In this document: piece by piece, positions 44,510 to 52,729 of the stretch
How the letters are laid out: each line of letters begins with the position of its first letter
Position numbering within the stretch: the stretch's first letter is position 1
Assembly (NCBI GenBank): GCA_964441755.1
Contig: CAYTVG010000001.1
Location: 1 to 64,000 of the forward strand
Direction: 5' to 3'
DNA from: JAUMBM01 sp964441755
Lineage (GTDB): Bacteria > Bacteroidota > Bacteroidia > Chitinophagales > Saprospiraceae
Length of the DNA: 64,000 bases
Position numbers and translations under genes: made by a program
Notes under the pieces: model-generated
Database searches by the model: none
Seen by the model: only the letters and a program-made list of their open reading frames with translations
Told to the model about the DNA's origin: nothing

Positions 44510-45145
44510 ATGCGCCACTTTTTTCTGCTAAGCCTGCTTTCATCGCTGCTTCTTTCTGCTTGCAGAGATGACCGGACCACGGCCATCATTGAAACCGATT
44601 ACGGAATCATAAAAGTGAAATTGCTTGACAGCACTCCTAAGCACCGCGACAATTTTATCAAACTCGCAAAGGAGGGCTTCTATGACGGGCTCCTTTTTCA
44701 CCGCGTTGTGCCTGGTTTTATGATCCAGGGAGGTGATCCTGATTCGCGCAATGCTACGCCTGGTCAGCAGCTCGGCATGGGAGATCCGGGGTATATGATC
44801 GAGCCCGAGATTGGCGCTCCCCATATTCGCGGGGCTCTTGCTGCCGCCCGCAACCAGAATCCGCAGAAAAAATCCTCCGGTTCGCAATTCTATATTGTAC
44901 AGGGACAACCTGTGGATGATAGCTACCTCGACCAAACCGAGGCACACAAAGGCATTAAATACAATCCTACCCAGCGCCAACTGTATAAAGAGGTAGGTGG
45001 AACTCCCTTTCTGGACATGGATTACACTGTCTTTGGAGAAGTCGTATCAGGTATGGAAGTCATTGAAAAAATTGCTGCACTGCCGCGAGATCCCAGTGAC
45101 CGTCCTAACAAGGATATCCGCATGAAGGTCCGGATTGAGGACTAA
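44510..45145 (+). CDS. peptidyl-prolyl cis-trans isomerase, cyclophilin-type lipoprotein
   Basis: 211 residues. The signal peptide ends in the lipobox LLSAC (Cys18), so it is probably membrane anchored. Cyclophilin core with FHRVVPGFMIQGGDP, GALAAARNQNPQKKSSGSQF and VFGEVVSGMEVIE. It should catalyse proline isomerisation on envelope proteins. A second cyclophilin follows after 75 nt. Confidence 0.92.
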   Translation: MRHFFLLSLLSSLLLSACRDDRTTAIIETDYGIIKVKLLDSTPKHRDNFIKLAKEGFYDGLLFHRVVPGFMIQGGDPDSRNATPGQQLGMGDPGYMIEPEIGAPHIRGALAAARNQNPQKKSSGSQFYIVQGQPVDDSYLDQTEAHKGIKYNPTQRQLYKEVGGTPFLDMDYTVFGEVVSGMEVIEKIAALPRDPSDRPNKDIRMKVRIED

Positions 45146-45220
45146 CAGGCAAACAGCCTCTTCGACACATCCAGTGTTTGTCGGAGGGTTTTACCTAACC
45201 ATTTTTGTTATGATGTTGAT

Positions 45221-46105
45221 ATGATGAGCAAGTCCTTCTTTTTTACCAGCCTGCTGCTACTGGCGACTACACTGTTGCTGGCGCAAAAGCCCGCCTTTGA
45301 CGTTGTGGCAGACAGTCTGTTGGTGTACGAACCCATTGCTTTTGCCAACAAATCCTCCAAGGCTGTCCGTTATGAGTGGGACTTTGGCGATGGCACCAAA
45401 GACACACTCGCCAGCCCAACGCACCGGTATTTTTTTTCCGGTCAGTATACGGTTAAACTCACTGCCTTTACTGCCAACAATAAGTCGCGCAGCTACGAGA
45501 AAAAAATATTCATCAAACCGCCTACCAAATGCCTGGTGCACATGCAGACTCCTATGGGGTACATGATACTGCATCTTTTTGACGCCACACCTGTCCATCA
45601 GGACAATTTTGTTAAGCTTGCTGAGCAGCAATTCTACGACAGCCTGCTTTTTCACCGGGTCATACAGGGGTTCATGATTCAGGGAGGTGATCCCTACAGC
45701 CGCAATCCCGAGCCGGATAAGCCTATGGGGACCGGAGGCCCCGGCTACACTATCAAGGCCGAATTTGCCGACTCGCTGGCCCATGTCAAGGGTGCTCTGG
45801 CTGCTGCACGTACCAACAACCCTCAAAAAAGGTCCTCAGGTTCACAATTTTACATTGTACAGGGTAAACCCGTGACCGATGAAGAACTCAATCGCATAGA
45901 AGCCCAAAAAAATTTCCGCTACCCCCGAAGTGTGCGGGAGGCTTACCTGAGCCAGGGAGGTACTCCTTTCCTTGATCAGGACTACTCCGTTTTTGGACGG
46001 GTAGTTGAAGGACTAGACGTGATAGACAGGATTGCTTCCTCCCGAACCAATGCCCAAAACCTGCCTTTTGAAAAAATGTGGATGGTTGTCAGGCTTATGC
46101 GCTGA
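45221..46105 (+). CDS. secreted cyclophilin with N-terminal PKD domain
   Basis: 294 residues. Signal peptide (FFFTSLLLLATTLLLAQ), a PKD domain (about 22-100, with YEWDFGDGTKDT and GQYTVKLTA), and a cyclophilin domain (about 103-294) with FHRVIQGFMIQGGDP and SSGSQFYIVQG. The cyclophilin parts of this and the upstream gene are close, suggesting duplication followed by gain of PKD in place of the lipobox. PKD domains usually bind proteins or glycans outside the cytoplasm. Confidence 0.9.
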   Translation: MMSKSFFFTSLLLLATTLLLAQKPAFDVVADSLLVYEPIAFANKSSKAVRYEWDFGDGTKDTLASPTHRYFFSGQYTVKLTAFTANNKSRSYEKKIFIKPPTKCLVHMQTPMGYMILHLFDATPVHQDNFVKLAEQQFYDSLLFHRVIQGFMIQGGDPYSRNPEPDKPMGTGGPGYTIKAEFADSLAHVKGALAAARTNNPQKRSSGSQFYIVQGKPVTDEELNRIEAQKNFRYPRSVREAYLSQGGTPFLDQDYSVFGRVVEGLDVIDRIASSRTNAQNLPFEKMWMVVRLMR

Positions 46106-46126
46106 TGATTCCGAACTTTGCAAAGT

Positions 46127-46894
46127 ATGAATGATCAAATTGTTCTGGGTATTGATGTGGGTGCCTCCGGCATCAAAGGAGCACTTGTAGATATAAGCAA
46201 TGGAGAGCTGGTATCTGAACGCATTCGGCTGGAAACACCTAAGCCCTCGACCCCGCAGGCCATAGGGGAGGTTTTTTCAACCCTCGCCAGCCGGCTCAAC
46301 TGGCGTGGTTTTATCGGATGCGGATTTCCTTCGTTGGTGCGGAACGGCAAAGTACTCACAGCTACGAATATTGATAAGAGCTGGATGAACTGTCAGGCAG
46401 ACGAACTCTTCAGCGAAATGACGGGCTGCAAGGTGCATCTCATCAACGATGCAGATGCGGCAGGCCTCGCAGCTGCCAAGTTTGGCCTCGCCCGGGGTGA
46501 AATGGGCACAGTCTTGCTGATTACACTGGGTACCGGTATTGGTTCTGTACTTTTTCGGGAGGGCATAATCATTCCCAATACTGAGTTTGGACACATCTAC
46601 ATGCAGGACCACAAGGAGATTGCCGAGCGATACTGCGCCGACAGTGTACGCAAACGTGAGAATCTCGACTGGATAAGCTGGGGCAAGCGCCTCAACGAGT
46701 ACTTGCTATACCTGGACAAGTTACTATCGCCCGATCTTATCATTCTGGGTGGTGGCGCCAGTAAGCATTTTGACAAGTATGCTGATTGTATCACCGTGCA
46801 GACCCGCGTTAAAGCCGCAATGTTACAAAACAACGGAGGCATCATCGGTGCTGCCTGGCATGCCTGGCATGCAGAGAATAAACCTCTCCTGTGA
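46127..46894 (+). CDS. ROK-family sugar kinase, polyphosphate glucokinase-like
   Basis: 255 residues from ATG 46127. ATP/phosphate motif LGIDVGASGIKGALVD (about 7-22) and LLITLGTGIGSVLF, the pattern of polyphosphate glucokinases (PPGK); the ROK zinc cysteines are absent, also as in PPGK. It probably phosphorylates glucose with polyphosphate or ATP. Follows the PKD-cyclophilin by 21 nt. Confidence 0.85.
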   Translation: MNDQIVLGIDVGASGIKGALVDISNGELVSERIRLETPKPSTPQAIGEVFSTLASRLNWRGFIGCGFPSLVRNGKVLTATNIDKSWMNCQADELFSEMTGCKVHLINDADAAGLAAAKFGLARGEMGTVLLITLGTGIGSVLFREGIIIPNTEFGHIYMQDHKEIAERYCADSVRKRENLDWISWGKRLNEYLLYLDKLLSPDLIILGGGASKHFDKYADCITVQTRVKAAMLQNNGGIIGAAWHAWHAENKPLL

Positions 46895-46932
46895 TCCAAG
46901 ATTTCGTCGGCTGATACCCAAACCCGGAGCGT

Positions 46933-47355
46933 TTAGTCCGACGATGGCTTCCTGGTCCATTGCTGGTCATCAGTGGGTTCAAAGACGGCAGGCATGTAAA
47001 TCACTGTATCAACAGACTCATAGCATTCTCCCCTCGATGTCCGGACATTAATTCGTTGTTTGTCAACGGAGGACAGTAGTAATTCAGTTGCGGTACGAAC
47101 AGCGCGGTAAGCATAACGATTATTTTTGAGATAATCCTGCAGTATGGCCTCTGAACCGTTGTACAGCAGCACTTCCGTCTTTATCATCAGCGAACTGCCC
47201 TCCCATTGCACTACCTCATAATTACCAAAGAGGTCAAACCGGATCAGTGCTACTGAATCAAGCAAAAACACCTCATGGTTTATGTATCGTTTCTGGGACC
47301 ACAACAGACCCGGACCGGCAGCCATAAGTAATACAACGATGACAAATACTCTCAT
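46933..47355 (-). CDS. small exported hypothetical protein
   Basis: 140 residues with a clear signal peptide (MRVFVIVVLLMAAGPGLLWS). The mature part has alternating beta-type segments (HEVFLLDSVALIRFDLFG, MIKTEVLLYNG). No family recognised. It starts 33 nt after kdsA ends, so it is likely co-transcribed with kdsA and may be an envelope protein. Confidence 0.65.
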   Translation of the reverse strand: MRVFVIVVLLMAAGPGLLWSQKRYINHEVFLLDSVALIRFDLFGNYEVVQWEGSSLMIKTEVLLYNGSEAILQDYLKNNRYAYRAVRTATELLLSSVDKQRINVRTSRGECYESVDTVIYMPAVFEPTDDQQWTRKPSSD

Positions 47356-47388
47356 AAGTTATAAATTGGCAGTCTCCTGTTGACCCTT

Positions 47389-48201
47389 TCAGATGGCTTT
47401 CCGGATGCGTACGAGGCTGGCGAGCAGGGATTCAAGCTGTTCAAGTGGCAGCATATTGGCACCATCGCTTTTTGCCGCTGCAGGATGTGGGTGTGTCTCG
47501 ATAAACAGACCATCGACACCTACTGCCACGCCGGCCCGGGCAATAGCACTGATGAGCGCCGGCCGGCCGCCGGTGACTCCACTCGCCTGGTTGGGCTGCT
47601 GCAGAGAGTGCGTACAATCCAGTACAACCGTGGCTCCAAAACCCTGCATAACCGGAATCCCCCTGAAATCGACAATCAGATCCTGATAACCAAAAGTTGT
47701 TCCCCGCTCCGTCAGCAACACAGAGGCATTGCCGCTCTGCAGCACTTTCTCCATAGCAAACTGCATTGATTCGGGGCTCACAAATTGTCCTTTTTTGATA
47801 TTAACGACTTTACCCGTCACTGCTGCCGCCTGCAGCAGGCTCGTCTGTCTGCACAGAAAAGCAGGAATCTGTAGCACATCCACGTACTCCGCTGCCAGTG
47901 CAGCTTCAGGTTCGGTATGAATATCCGTAGTTGTGGGAATATCAAACTGTTTTCCCACCTCACGCAAAATACGCAGCGCACGCTCATCCCCGATACCTGT
48001 GAAAGAATCACCTTTCGATCGATTGGCCTTGCGGTACGATCCTTTGAAAATATAAGGAATCTGCAGCCGCTCACAGATGTCACTCACCTTAGCAGCAATC
48101 TCAAAAGCCATCTCTTCTCCTTCGATTGCGCAGGGGCCTGCGATGAGGAAAAAATTTCCGCTATCGAGATGCTTAATCTTTGGAATGGAAGTCAAGTCCA
48201 T
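47389..48201 (-). CDS. kdsA: 3-deoxy-8-phosphooctulonate synthase (KDO8P synthase)
   Basis: Condenses arabinose 5-phosphate with phosphoenolpyruvate to KDO 8-phosphate for lipid A-core linkage. 270 residues from ATG 48201. FFLIAGPCAIEGEEMA, FKGSYRKANRS, TDIHTEP, and a C-terminal GLFIETHPHPAAAKSDGANM. kdsD in this window supplies the substrate. Has Cys in GPCAIE, the metal-dependent type marker being compatible but not proven. Confidence 0.95.
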   Translation of the reverse strand: MDLTSIPKIKHLDSGNFFLIAGPCAIEGEEMAFEIAAKVSDICERLQIPYIFKGSYRKANRSKGDSFTGIGDERALRILREVGKQFDIPTTTDIHTEPEAALAAEYVDVLQIPAFLCRQTSLLQAAAVTGKVVNIKKGQFVSPESMQFAMEKVLQSGNASVLLTERGTTFGYQDLIVDFRGIPVMQGFGATVVLDCTHSLQQPNQASGVTGGRPALISAIARAGVAVGVDGLFIETHPHPAAAKSDGANMLPLEQLESLLASLVRIRKAI

Positions 48202-48304
48202 GGTAAAATTATTGAACGATACATTGTGGCTGCAAAGTACGGAGAAAGCGTCGAATAACGCACTTGGTCTGCCTGAAAAGCACATTGCCCGCCAGCACTA
48301 ATAG

Positions 48305-48346
48305 AACAGCGCCAGATCACCCCCTGCGGGAATGATTGGCGCTGTT
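48305..48346. terminator. hairpin upstream of kdsA
   Basis: AACAGCGCCA (48305-48314) pairs with TGGCGCTGTT (48337-48346) around 22 nt that contain a smaller CCC/GGG stem. Lies between the barrel gene and kdsA on the minus strand. Confidence 0.5.
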
Positions 48347-48383
48347 TATAATGTTCATGGAATCTGTGTATAGAATTAAAGGC

Positions 48384-48420
48384 AAACACGCCTTAGCAGC
48401 GCTGCTGCCAAGGCGTGTTT
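48384..48420. terminator. terminator downstream of outer-membrane barrel gene
   Basis: AAACACGCCTT (48384-48394) pairs with AAGGCGTGTTT (48410-48420); the interior GCAGCGCTGC is itself self-complementary. About 70 nt beyond the barrel gene stop on the minus strand. Confidence 0.65.
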
Positions 48421-48487
48421 TAGCTGTTTATTGGCTGCACAAGGAAGCCGGGTACGCTTCGAGGCAAGTCCTTATATAATAGGTTGC

Positions 48488-49069
48488 TTAGAGCTTAACA
48501 GTCAAACCAACATTGAGGATAGAAACCCCGTAACCGAGTTCTGCAAAACCAGCCATTGTAGGGCTGAAGTAGCGGCGGGCACCTACAAAACCACTGTAGA
48601 GCAGTTGGTTCTGCGCACCGTTGCTATAGCGGGGAGACAATACATCACCATCTTTAGGCTCGGGCGTAATCTGTGTATGTGTGACCGTAGGCGTACTGTA
48701 GGCAAGCTGCAGACCACCATATATGCGCCAGTTATTGAGGTTATTGCTCACCCCGGTAGCACGGATACCGAAGATATAGAAGTCATTCTCGTATGCATCA
48801 ATCGTGCCATTGGGACGAGTTATGCGACCAGATGAAGTGCTGGAAAAGCCACCAAAAGCACCCAAAGTGAAGTTATCTGACAGGTAGTAGTCCAACCGCA
48901 AGTTTACCGGCGGAACAATCGTCCGTCCACCCTCAGCAACAAAAGAAGAAATAAGGCCGACACCCGCTGAAAACTCCAAATCTCCTTTGGCCAGTTTAAC
49001 AGGCTTGAGTTGCGCTTGTGTCGTAAAAGCTGCTGCGATCAGTGCGAGGGTAAAGAAAAACCTGGACAT
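48488..49069 (-). CDS. outer-membrane beta-barrel protein
   Basis: 193 residues from ATG 49069. Signal peptide FFFTLALIAAAFTTQAQ, then alternating amphipathic strands (INLRLDYYLSDNFTLGAFGG-like blocks, NNWRIYGGLQLAYS, YSGFVGARRYFSP) ending in a hydrophobic C-terminal strand VSILNVGLTVKL. Fits an eight-stranded OmpW/OmpX-like barrel. Function unknown. It has its own consensus promoter and terminator. Confidence 0.85.
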   Translation of the reverse strand: MSRFFFTLALIAAAFTTQAQLKPVKLAKGDLEFSAGVGLISSFVAEGGRTIVPPVNLRLDYYLSDNFTLGAFGGFSSTSSGRITRPNGTIDAYENDFYIFGIRATGVSNNLNNWRIYGGLQLAYSTPTVTHTQITPEPKDGDVLSPRYSNGAQNQLLYSGFVGARRYFSPTMAGFAELGYGVSILNVGLTVKL

Positions 49070-49138
49070 GGTAGCTCGGTTTATTAGTGATTGATTGTCT
49101 GACAGAGAAAATTTTATCCTGTCGTAGTTTGATGATGC

Positions 49139-49169
49139 AAAGGTAAGCCAATTGCGTGTACAAGTCAAG
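49139..49169 (-). promoter_or_regulatory. promoter of the barrel gene
   Basis: Minus-strand TTG (49169-49167), 20 nt, TACCTTTG (49146-49139). Start would fall near 49133, giving a leader of about 63 nt to ATG 49069. Confidence 0.65.
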
Positions 49170-49430
49170 CGTATAGGCGAATTTTATTTTAAATTTTTGA
49201 AATAATATAACTCAAAAAGAATTATATTTTGCAAAACATACCTGCGTTGTGAGAATTTGTGCCTTTGCTTCAGCCTGCATAATTTTCTTTGCTGAATCGC
49301 CAGAATACAAAATCGCAGGTTTTGTACTTGTGTACAGAACTAACATTCGTATGTCGCATATTATTGTATTTGTTCAGAATAAAATTTTAGCACAACCACA
49401 GGATTTCGTCAAACGTCCGACATCAACTTT
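49170..49430. other. AT-rich intergenic region before the metallophosphoesterase
   Basis: About 260 bases, notably A/T-rich around 49185-49240 (an ATTATATTTTGCAAAAC stretch). No gene or clear hairpin. It presumably holds the promoter of the plus-strand metallophosphoesterase. Confidence 0.35.
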
Positions 49431-50693
49431 ATGATTTGTTGGCTGTTTATGAAATTGAAAAAATACTGCATGCTTCGCTTACTGATATTCTTATCTTTTT
49501 TACTGTTTATTGACATATACGCCTTTCAGGCTGTCCGCTTACTCCTTCAGCACAAATCCTTGATGCTGCGCAGTCTTGTATATGGTTTTTACTGGTTTAT
49601 CCCGCTGGCTGCTGCCAGCATGCTCATCTTTTCGGATGCTTTAGGCACTGCCAATTGGCCTAAGGGCTGGCTCAGCGTCCTGCGAGCCTTCTTTTTCATT
49701 GCCTACCTGTCCAAATTTATGGTTGTAGGCATTCTGTTGATCGACGACTTTCGGCGATTGGTATTGTTTTTATACGACCGTTGGGCTCCCTCCCCGCAAG
49801 TAGACACAAGTCGCAGCCGTTTTCTAGCGCAGTTGGCTCTGTTTGTAGGTGGGCTGCCGCTGATATTTCTGTCATACGGCATGGCGCGTAACCCCTACCG
49901 TTACCAAATATTGCGGCAGCGGCTACAGCTTCGCAACCTGCCACCTTCCCTGGCAGGCCTGCGCATTGTACAACTATCAGACATCCACGCCGGCAGTTTC
50001 ACCCGCCCGGAAGCTGTTGAGAGGGCCATTGACATGATCAACGCCCTTAACCCTGACCTAATATTTTTTACCGGTGACCTGGTCAACAATGCCGCAGAGG
50101 AGATGCTTCCTTATAAGGAGATGTTTGGACGCATACGCGCGCGCTACGGTGTATTTTCCATTTTTGGCAACCACGACTATGGCGACTACGTCATGTGGCC
50201 TTCCGAGAAAGCCAAGCGCGACAACCTGGAACATCTTAAGAGCATACACCGCGAGATGGGCTGGCAGTTGTTGCTCAACGAAAACAGACTGATTGATATT
50301 GCCGGCCAGCAGGTAGCTATCATTGGTGTGGAAAATTATTCAGCGCTCGCCCGTTTCCCCAAATATGGCGATCTGGCCAAGGCCTACGCAGGCAGTGAGC
50401 CTGCAGCGCTCAAAATCTTACTTTCGCACGACCCTACGCACTGGGAAGCAGGGGTAGTAGAAAAATATGCCGACATACAGCTTACACTTTCCGGCCACAC
50501 CCACGGAATGCAGTTTGGCGTAGAAATTCCCGGCTGGATCAAGTGGAGCCCTGCGCAATACGTCTATAAGCAGTGGGCGGGTGCCTATGAATCACAAGGA
50601 CAGTGGCTATATGTAAACCGCGGCTTTGGTTTCCTTGGCTACCCCGGACGGGTGGGCATACTCCCGGAAATCAGCCTGCTGGAACTGGCCTGA
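49431..50693 (+). CDS. membrane-anchored metallophosphoesterase
   Basis: 420 residues. Four hydrophobic segments in the first 130 residues, then a calcineurin-like phosphoesterase domain (about 165-420). Metal motifs are all seen: LSDIHAG (D-x-H), GDLVNN, FGNHDYG, LLSHDP and LSGHTHGMQFG. Related to YkuE/YaeI-type enzymes of the membrane; substrate unknown. A start at ATG 49449 (MKLKKY) is an alternative. Confidence 0.88.
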   Translation: MICWLFMKLKKYCMLRLLIFLSFLLFIDIYAFQAVRLLLQHKSLMLRSLVYGFYWFIPLAAASMLIFSDALGTANWPKGWLSVLRAFFFIAYLSKFMVVGILLIDDFRRLVLFLYDRWAPSPQVDTSRSRFLAQLALFVGGLPLIFLSYGMARNPYRYQILRQRLQLRNLPPSLAGLRIVQLSDIHAGSFTRPEAVERAIDMINALNPDLIFFTGDLVNNAAEEMLPYKEMFGRIRARYGVFSIFGNHDYGDYVMWPSEKAKRDNLEHLKSIHREMGWQLLLNENRLIDIAGQQVAIIGVENYSALARFPKYGDLAKAYAGSEPAALKILLSHDPTHWEAGVVEKYADIQLTLSGHTHGMQFGVEIPGWIKWSPAQYVYKQWAGAYESQGQWLYVNRGFGFLGYPGRVGILPEISLLELA

Positions 50694-50746
50694 TCTCCGT
50701 TTCACAATATCTTTTTTCTTTTTGCCTGACTGGCCGTATTTTTGCA

Positions 50747-50778
50747 CCAACAAACAGGCTCCGTGGCTTGTTTGTTGG
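50747..50778 (+). terminator. hairpin between metallophosphoesterase and ferredoxin
   Basis: CCAACAAACA (50748-50757) pairs with TGTTTGTTGG (50769-50778) around a GC-rich loop. A TATTTTTG element ends just before it, so it could be either a terminator or a leader structure of the ferredoxin gene. Confidence 0.5.
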
Positions 50779-50848
50779 CTGAGATGTAGGCTTATGTAGC
50801 TGAGTGCCTCACATGGCCGCATGGGCGTATTTTTTTCACCTACGTAAA

Positions 50849-50856
50849 TATGTTTG
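50849..50856 (+). promoter_or_regulatory. TATGTTTG element 4 nt before the ferredoxin start
   Basis: Matches TAnnTTTG but lies only 4 nt from the ATG at 50861, with no TTG box; it would give a leaderless message. Could be chance. Confidence 0.3.
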
Positions 50857-50860
50857 CGAA

Positions 50861-51208
50861 ATGGCAATCATGATAACCGACGAGTGTATCAACTGTGGTG
50901 CCTGTGAACCCGAATGCCCCAACACCGCCATTTATGAGGGGGGCATTGAATGGGCCATCACCGACGGCACCAACGTTAAGGGTATATATGAAATGGAATC
51001 GGGCCAAAAGCTCAATGCAGAGGCACGGCAAAAGCCCGTCAGTGACGATTATTACTATATTGTGCCGGATAAATGTACAGAATGCGTGGGCTTTCACGAA
51101 GAACCCCAGTGTGCAGCGGTTTGCCCTGTAGACTGTTGTGTGCCGGACCCGGAACGTGTGGAGACAGAGCAGCAGCTGCTGACCCGCAAGGATCGCCTGC
51201 ATCTGTAA
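50861..51208 (+). CDS. 2[4Fe-4S] ferredoxin, Alvin-like
   Basis: 115 residues from ATG 50861. First cluster Cys9-x2-Cys12-x2-Cys15-x3-Cys19, with a later Cys92 as partner; second Cys72-x2-Cys75-x8-Cys84-x3-Cys88, the eight-residue spacing typical of Alvin/YfhL-type ferredoxins. About 40 residues separate the two halves. Soluble electron carrier; partner enzyme not evident nearby. Confidence 0.9.
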   Translation: MAIMITDECINCGACEPECPNTAIYEGGIEWAITDGTNVKGIYEMESGQKLNAEARQKPVSDDYYYIVPDKCTECVGFHEEPQCAAVCPVDCCVPDPERVETEQQLLTRKDRLHL

Positions 51209-51308
51209 TGCGCGATCCATACTGTGCGCGTGCTATTCGTGCAGAGCGTATTCGTAATTTTCTACCTGAAATACAAACGACGTATTTCCCTGCGGGGTTT
51301 CGCATCTT

Positions 51309-51405
51309 CGAAGGAGTACAGCCCATGCTATGCTGCCGAAAAAGACAATAAAAAGTTGGCGCGAGCCCGTTTAGGATTCGGTAAAAAGACCCGGATGTAC
51401 GCTTA
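51309..51405. repeat. dispersed intergenic repeat, copy C
   Basis: Starts CGAAGGAGTACAGCCC and ends CCGGATGTACGCTTAGC. The first 33 nt match copy A at 24 positions without gaps. It lies between the ferredoxin and DUF2147 genes, both on the plus strand. Confidence 0.55.
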
Positions 51406-51508
51406 GCTGTCCGCTGCAGAAAACAATACCTACAGCCGGCTGATTGGCGCTCACACTCGCGGACAGTCTGTATCCGTATAGTTTTTCTCACAACCAAAAT
51501 AGTATCCT

Positions 51509-51943
51509 ATGAAAAATCGTCTGCTTTCGCTACTCGTATTGCTGTTCGTGTCCTCTGGCGCGCTCCTTGCCCAATATTCTCCCGTAGGTATTTGGAAAAC
51601 CATTGATGACAAAACCGGAGAAGCCAAGTCACACGTTGAAATTTTTGAACAGAACGGTAAATTTCACGGCAAAGTCGTGCGCCTGCTACGCAAGGGGCCG
51701 GAAACGCGTTGTGAAAATTGCAGCGGTGCCAAGAAAAATCAGCTCATCCTCGGCATGATGGTCGTTGAAAACCTGCGCGCCTCCGAAGGTTTCTGGCAAG
51801 GCGGGACTATTCTCGATCCAGAAAGCGGCAACGAATATACCTGTTCTGTATGGTTTGACCGCGGCCAGCCCGACGAGCTCCGCGTCAGAGGCCGCCATTG
51901 GAGTGGTTTGTACCGCACGCAGACCTGGTACCGGGTACAATAA
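51509..51943 (+). CDS. DUF2147 secreted protein
   Basis: 144 residues: signal peptide LLSLLVLLFVSSGALLAQ, then SPVGIWKTIDDKTGEAKSHV and the conserved beta-rich domain with CENCSG and GRHWSGLYRTQTWYRV. DUF2147 proteins are small secreted lipocalin-like beta proteins of unknown role. Confidence 0.88.
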   Translation: MKNRLLSLLVLLFVSSGALLAQYSPVGIWKTIDDKTGEAKSHVEIFEQNGKFHGKVVRLLRKGPETRCENCSGAKKNQLILGMMVVENLRASEGFWQGGTILDPESGNEYTCSVWFDRGQPDELRVRGRHWSGLYRTQTWYRVQ

Positions 51944-51963
51944 CTGCCGCTCAATTCGATTGC

Positions 51964-52020
51964 TATACACCTGCAGTATACATTTTGGCATCAACACACG
52001 ATCAGTACTGCAGGTGTATA
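51964..52020. terminator. long-arm hairpin after DUF2147 gene
   Basis: TATACACCTGCAGTA (51964-51978) pairs exactly with TACTGCAGGTGTATA (52006-52020), 27-nt loop. Lies just after the stop at 51943. Confidence 0.55.
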
Positions 52021-52147
52021 CCCCTCTGCTTTGCTGCGCACAACAAGGCACCCGATTCAGCGGCAAAACTTTAACAATTATCAGGCAATAAGGCAAGCAT
52101 TACAACAGTTATTATACTGATTATTCTCACCAAATGCTTGCTATGTC

Positions 52148-52378
52148 ATGAACTTTACACCAAACAGCATTATCGCTTATCTTTACGGAGAGACCAGTCT
52201 TTCAGAATCCCTCTCCATCGAGCATGCCATGGATGCCGACCCATTGCTGTCAGCAGAATACAGAGAGCTCGCCAGTGCCAAAAAAGAATTTCCCAAGGTC
52301 ATGTTTAATGCTCCCCCCAGTACCTTGCAGGCTATTCTGCGCTACAGTAAAAAGACGCGTATGGAACAGCAGGTATAA
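52148..52378 (+). CDS. small conserved protein, 76 residues
   Basis: MNFTPNSIIAYLYGE, then short helices with SLSIEHAMDADPLLSAEY. Acidic N-half, basic C-terminus (KKTRMEQQV). It resembles small proteins of about 75 residues found widely in Bacteroidota, whose N-terminal helices recall the zinc-free part of anti-sigma factors; that relation is a guess. No signal peptide. The ATG lies 200 nt after the previous gene, so it is likely its own unit. Confidence 0.65.
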   Translation: MNFTPNSIIAYLYGETSLSESLSIEHAMDADPLLSAEYRELASAKKEFPKVMFNAPPSTLQAILRYSKKTRMEQQV

Positions 52379-52515
52379 TCCTTAGCACTCCCCCTTAGCT
52401 CTTTACTTTGCCAGCACCAAAGCTGGCTATTTTCGCTCTTATCGTTTTTCTGCTGTTTTTTATCCGAAAAACATGCGTTTTTTCTGAGAATCGGCACTAA
52501 TTTGCATCAGCAAAG

Positions 52516-52692
52516 AAAAGGCAGTCGACGCGTTCAGGTACAAGACCCTGGCGTTGGTCTGCTCCTACAGATGAAGCTGGCTCACAGGTATTCCGCTGCC
52601 TTTTGTGCCGGAATAAAGCCTGAGTAAATATTTACTTGCGATACCCTTTGGCCGTTGATATAGCCCCAAAGTGTATCAGGCAGCTTCATCTG
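52516..52692 (+). ncRNA. candidate structured leader RNA
   Basis: The 52379-52729 gap holds nested complementary segments. CAGATGAAGCTG (52568-52579) pairs exactly with CAGCTTCATCTG (52681-52692), enclosing TATTCCG/CGGAATA (52589-52595 with 52609-52615) and GATACCCTTTGG with CCAAAGTGTATC (52640-52677). Competing with this, AAAAGGCAG (52516-52524) pairs with CTGCCTTTT (52596-52604). It ends 37 nt before the TM2 gene. It could be a cis-regulatory switch or a separate RNA; no known class recognised. Confidence 0.45.
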
Positions 52693-52729
52693 TGGATCTA
52701 TCCATGTATAAATGAGGATTTTGGCAGCT

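Noticed and set aside
52501..52700. SRP RNA, tmRNA, RNase P RNA or retron RNA
   Set aside because: Conserved motifs of these RNAs (for example the SRP tip loop, the tmRNA T-arm end) are missing, and no reverse transcriptase is nearby.
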